Shown one piece after another: positions 61,751-64,000 of a DNA stretch of 64,000 bases. Position numbers and translations under genes: made by a program. The notes below the pieces were generated by a model. It did no database searches and was not told the origin of the DNA. It saw nothing but the letters and a program-made list of their open reading frames with translations. The DNA lies in NCBI GenBank assembly GCA_017445015.1, contig JAFSVL010000057.1, positions 1 to 64,000 of the forward strand. The letters run 5' to 3'. How positions within the stretch are numbered: the first letter of the stretch is position 1; each line of letters opens with the position of its first letter. Source of the DNA: Bacteroidales bacterium. GTDB taxonomy: Bacteria; Bacteroidota; Bacteroidia; Bacteroidales; UBA932.

Positions 61751-63022
61751 TTAGTCGATTTTAATGTCTTTGTTCACGTTTTTGCTGCCGATGGCGGCAT
61801 AGTACACCAGATAAGCCAGGCAGGCGATGAGCAGCCAGTAACTCTGCATGGAACCGATCTTGTCGGCAAGCAGGTTCTGCAGGAAGGGGATGATGCCGCC
61901 GCCGCAGACCAGGGTCATGAAGATACCGGAAGCCGCCGCGGTGTACTTGCCAAGCCCCTCGACGGAAAGATTGAAAATCGAGCCCCACATGATGGAAGTG
62001 CAGAGACCGCAGAGCACCAGCATGCAGAGGCTGGCGGGAACGGTCATGCCGGCAACGGTAAGTTTCGCACTTTCAGGGATGAACATCGCACAGAGAATCA
62101 GCACGATGGCCAGCGCAGAAGTGCAGAGCAGCATGCTCTTGCTGGAGAACTTGCTTCCGATGGCTCCGCCGGTCAGACGGCCGAGCAGCATGCAGAACCA
62201 ATAGACGCCGATAAAGGTGCCGGTAATGGCGGGACCGACCCAGTCAAGTCCGGAGAAATACACATTGGCCGTATTGGGAATGCCCACCTCGATCCCGACA
62301 TAGAAGAAAATGGCGATGGCACCGAGCACGAAATGACGGAAAGAAAGGGCGCTGTTAGGGTCTTTCTCCGCCTTTCCGGACAAGCGCGCGGCCTTCTCTT
62401 CCGCGGTCTCCATATGGGGTTCGGGGATATCGGTGAAAGAGATGATCACATAGGCGATGGCAAAGATAGCCATGGCGATAATCATGACGGGAGCCGCCTT
62501 GGCCACCGTCGCATCGGCGATGGACCCGCCCACGAGCCAGCCGACGAAAATGGGCGCGAGAGTACCGCCGATAGAGTTGCAGGAACCGCCCCACTGGATG
62601 AGCTGGTTGCCCTTGTTACCGCCGCCGCCGAGGGTGTTGAGCATCGGATTGACGACGATATTGAGCATACACATCGAGAAACCGGCCACGAAAGCGCCGG
62701 CCACGTAAACGGCAAAAGACTCTACATAGCCCGAAAGGAACTGGATGGCAACGCCCACCAGACCGACGACGACGGCGGCGCGGGAGGTGAATTTATAGCC
62801 CCTTCGCTTAAGAATCACGCCGGCGGGAATACCCATGCAGGCATAAGCGATGAAATTGGCCAGGCTACCCAGCTGGCTCAGCGCCTTGGAAGCCCCGAAC
62901 TGGTTGGTCACGATAACGCCCATCGAACCCGCCAGGTTCGTAACGAAGGCGATCATAAAGAACAGGGCGAACATCACCACGATAGCGGGGGTGTAGCTCT
63001 TTTTTGCAGCAGTGTTTGACAT
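61751..63022 (-). CDS. MFS sugar permease, FucP/GluP-type
   Basis: A 423-residue inner-membrane protein with about 12 hydrophobic helices, of the FHS (fucose/glucose/galactose:H+) branch of the major facilitator family. Typical segments are FVTNLAGSMGVIVTNQFG, FIAYACMGIPAGVILKRRGYK, GNQLIQWGGSCNSIGG and GVYWFCMLLGRLTGG. A long cytoplasmic middle loop (~210-235) is charged. It is followed at 3 bp by the ROK kinase, so hexose uptake is likely; which hexose is not determined by sequence. Confidence 0.9.
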   Translation of the reverse strand: MSNTAAKKSYTPAIVVMFALFFMIAFVTNLAGSMGVIVTNQFGASKALSQLGSLANFIAYACMGIPAGVILKRRGYKFTSRAAVVVGLVGVAIQFLSGYVESFAVYVAGAFVAGFSMCMLNIVVNPMLNTLGGGGNKGNQLIQWGGSCNSIGGTLAPIFVGWLVGGSIADATVAKAAPVMIIAMAIFAIAYVIISFTDIPEPHMETAEEKAARLSGKAEKDPNSALSFRHFVLGAIAIFFYVGIEVGIPNTANVYFSGLDWVGPAITGTFIGVYWFCMLLGRLTGGAIGSKFSSKSMLLCTSALAIVLILCAMFIPESAKLTVAGMTVPASLCMLVLCGLCTSIMWGSIFNLSVEGLGKYTAAASGIFMTLVCGGGIIPFLQNLLADKIGSMQSYWLLIACLAYLVYYAAIGSKNVNKDIKID

Positions 63023-63026
63023 AAAG

Positions 63027-64000
63027 TTATTGTTTTAATGAATTAAGATTGCGCTCGTTGAGCAGTTGTTTCCCCTCAGGGGTATAGGCATAGGCGATTC
63101 CCTCCGCATAGTGCTCTTCCACCTTGCGCCGCACCATCTTCATCGTGGAATTGAGCATGCCGTTGGCGATGGTGAACGGTTCGTCGCAAATCACTACGGC
63201 GAGGGGAAGCCAGCGGTCGGGGAAAAGGTCGGCATGCGCACCACCTGTCTTGTAGGTATCGATTTCCGCCTGGATCTTGCGAAGCATCGCTTCCTTTCCC
63301 TCGCGGCTCCGTGCGTCCAGCCCCAGGCCCTTCACATACTCGGCGAGCGCTTCCATTTCAGGAACGATCAGCGCGATGGTATAAGGGTTCTGGTTGTTGT
63401 GCAGCACGGCCGCCGCAACATACTTCGACACTTCGGGAAGGCTGTCCTCGAAAGCCTCGGGCGAATATTTCTCGCCGTCGGAAGAAATAAGCAGCGATTT
63501 GAAGCGACCCGTAACGTAGAGGAATTCCGGATCGAAGGGGCAGATATAGCCCATATCACCGGTATGCAGCCAGCCGTCGATCACCGTATTGGCCGTCGCT
63601 TCGGGATTCTTCCAATAGCCCGCCATGACATTCTCGCCGCGGATGACGATTTCGCCCTTCTGCCCTATGGGAACCTCGTTCCCGTCGTCGTCGCAGATTT
63701 TGCAGTCCATCGGACGGACGATACGGCCCGAAGAACCGAAAATCGCATGTCCGGCGGAATTGGCACAGATAATCGGCGTCGCTTCCGTCAGGCCATACCC
63801 CTGGAACATCGGCATGCCGACGGCGCAGAAGAAGCGCTGGAGTTCGATATCCAGCAGCGCGCCGCCTCCCACGAAAAACTGCATCCTTCCGCCGAAACTT
63901 TCACGGACCTTCGAAAAGAGCAGTTTGTCGAAAAGCAGCATCAGGGGCTTTCTCCACCCGTTCAGCAGACCGCCGCGGTTATAATATTCCTTATTATAGG
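63027..64000 (-). CDS. Long-chain acyl-CoA synthetase, C-terminal part (runs off window)
   Basis: The frame is open to the window edge, so the N-terminal portion lies beyond 64000; 323 codons are visible. Adenylate-forming motifs: FQGYGLTEATP (A5), GWLHTGDMG (A7), VTGRFKSLLISSDGEKYSPE (A8) and a C-terminal MLNSTMKMVRRKV with the A10-type lysine region. It activates fatty acids to acyl-CoA at the membrane. The next gene (MFS permease) starts 4 bp after its stop, so they may be co-transcribed, though the functions do not obviously match. Confidence 0.88.
   Translation of the reverse strand, partial: YNKEYYNRGGLLNGWRKPLMLLFDKLLFSKVRESFGGRMQFFVGGGALLDIELQRFFCAVGMPMFQGYGLTEATPIICANSAGHAIFGSSGRIVRPMDCKICDDDGNEVPIGQKGEIVIRGENVMAGYWKNPEATANTVIDGWLHTGDMGYICPFDPEFLYVTGRFKSLLISSDGEKYSPEAFEDSLPEVSKYVAAAVLHNNQNPYTIALIVPEMEALAEYVKGLGLDARSREGKEAMLRKIQAEIDTYKTGGAHADLFPDRWLPLAVVICDEPFTIANGMLNSTMKMVRRKVEEHYAEGIAYAYTPEGKQLLNERNLNSLKQ

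Overview
The window (about 57% G+C by eye) reads as a chromosomal segment of a Bacteroidales bacterium. The signs are a SusC/SusD pair, a hybrid two-component (HTCS) regulator, many lipoproteins with Mfa/fimbrillin-like and FISUMP domains, Bacteroidota-type promoters (TTTG about 20 bp before TAnnTTTG) and few Shine-Dalgarno sites. The housekeeping block (serC-serA-DUF1015-recQ-dnaG-metG) also fits. A gut or rumen lineage such as Rikenellaceae or the RC9/Cryptobacteroides group is a guess.

Layout. 1-746 is gene-free: two tandem hairpins (105-209), two near-identical 133-bp structured repeats (354-486, 513-645) and a canonical promoter. 747-1403 is a small exported protein. 1379-10112 (minus) encodes a HexNAc-1-kinase-like enzyme, a GLUG/SGNH lipoprotein, a GH89 alpha-N-acetylglucosaminidase and a heparinase II/III-like protein. 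10110-10460 holds a strong terminator and a candidate promoter. From 41132 down to 10461 (minus) runs a nearly gapless ~30-kb unit: GH3, beta-helix glycosidase, SusC, SusD, then nine lipoproteins carrying fimbrillin-like N-termini fused to FISUMP, clan GH-A glycosidase or metallophosphoesterase modules. Divergent to it is an HTCS regulator (41278-44469, plus). 44453-48964 (minus) adds a GH109-type enzyme and another fimbrillin/FISUMP lipoprotein. 49030-58582 is the housekeeping block, in which metG carries a 1-nt frameshift. 58653-64000 holds an IMPACT-family gene, a pRiA4b-like gene, an FKBP isomerase, a ROK kinase, a sugar MFS permease and a truncated acyl-CoA synthetase.

Together 1379-48964 looks like a polysaccharide utilisation locus. 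SusC/D import oligosaccharides; surface GH-A, GH3, GH28-like, GH89, GH109, heparinase-like and SGNH enzymes trim a complex glycan probably rich in alpha-linked N-acetylhexosamines; the NahK-like kinase would phosphorylate released HexNAc; the HTCS senses a product. The exact substrate cannot be read from sequence.

The least explained signals are: (1) five unannotated micro-ORFs of 37-46 codons with a shared Y-x-x-P ... LC-x-S ... acidic/Trp layout, each directly upstream of a fimbrillin-type lipoprotein gene; (2) a repeat with an invariant 30-nt core whose flanking stems covary between copies; (3) an HTCS apparently lacking its ATPase domain; (4) eleven lipoproteins sharing one display domain with very different C-terminal modules; and (5) several -7 boxes only 4-8 nt from start codons, implying leaderless mRNAs.
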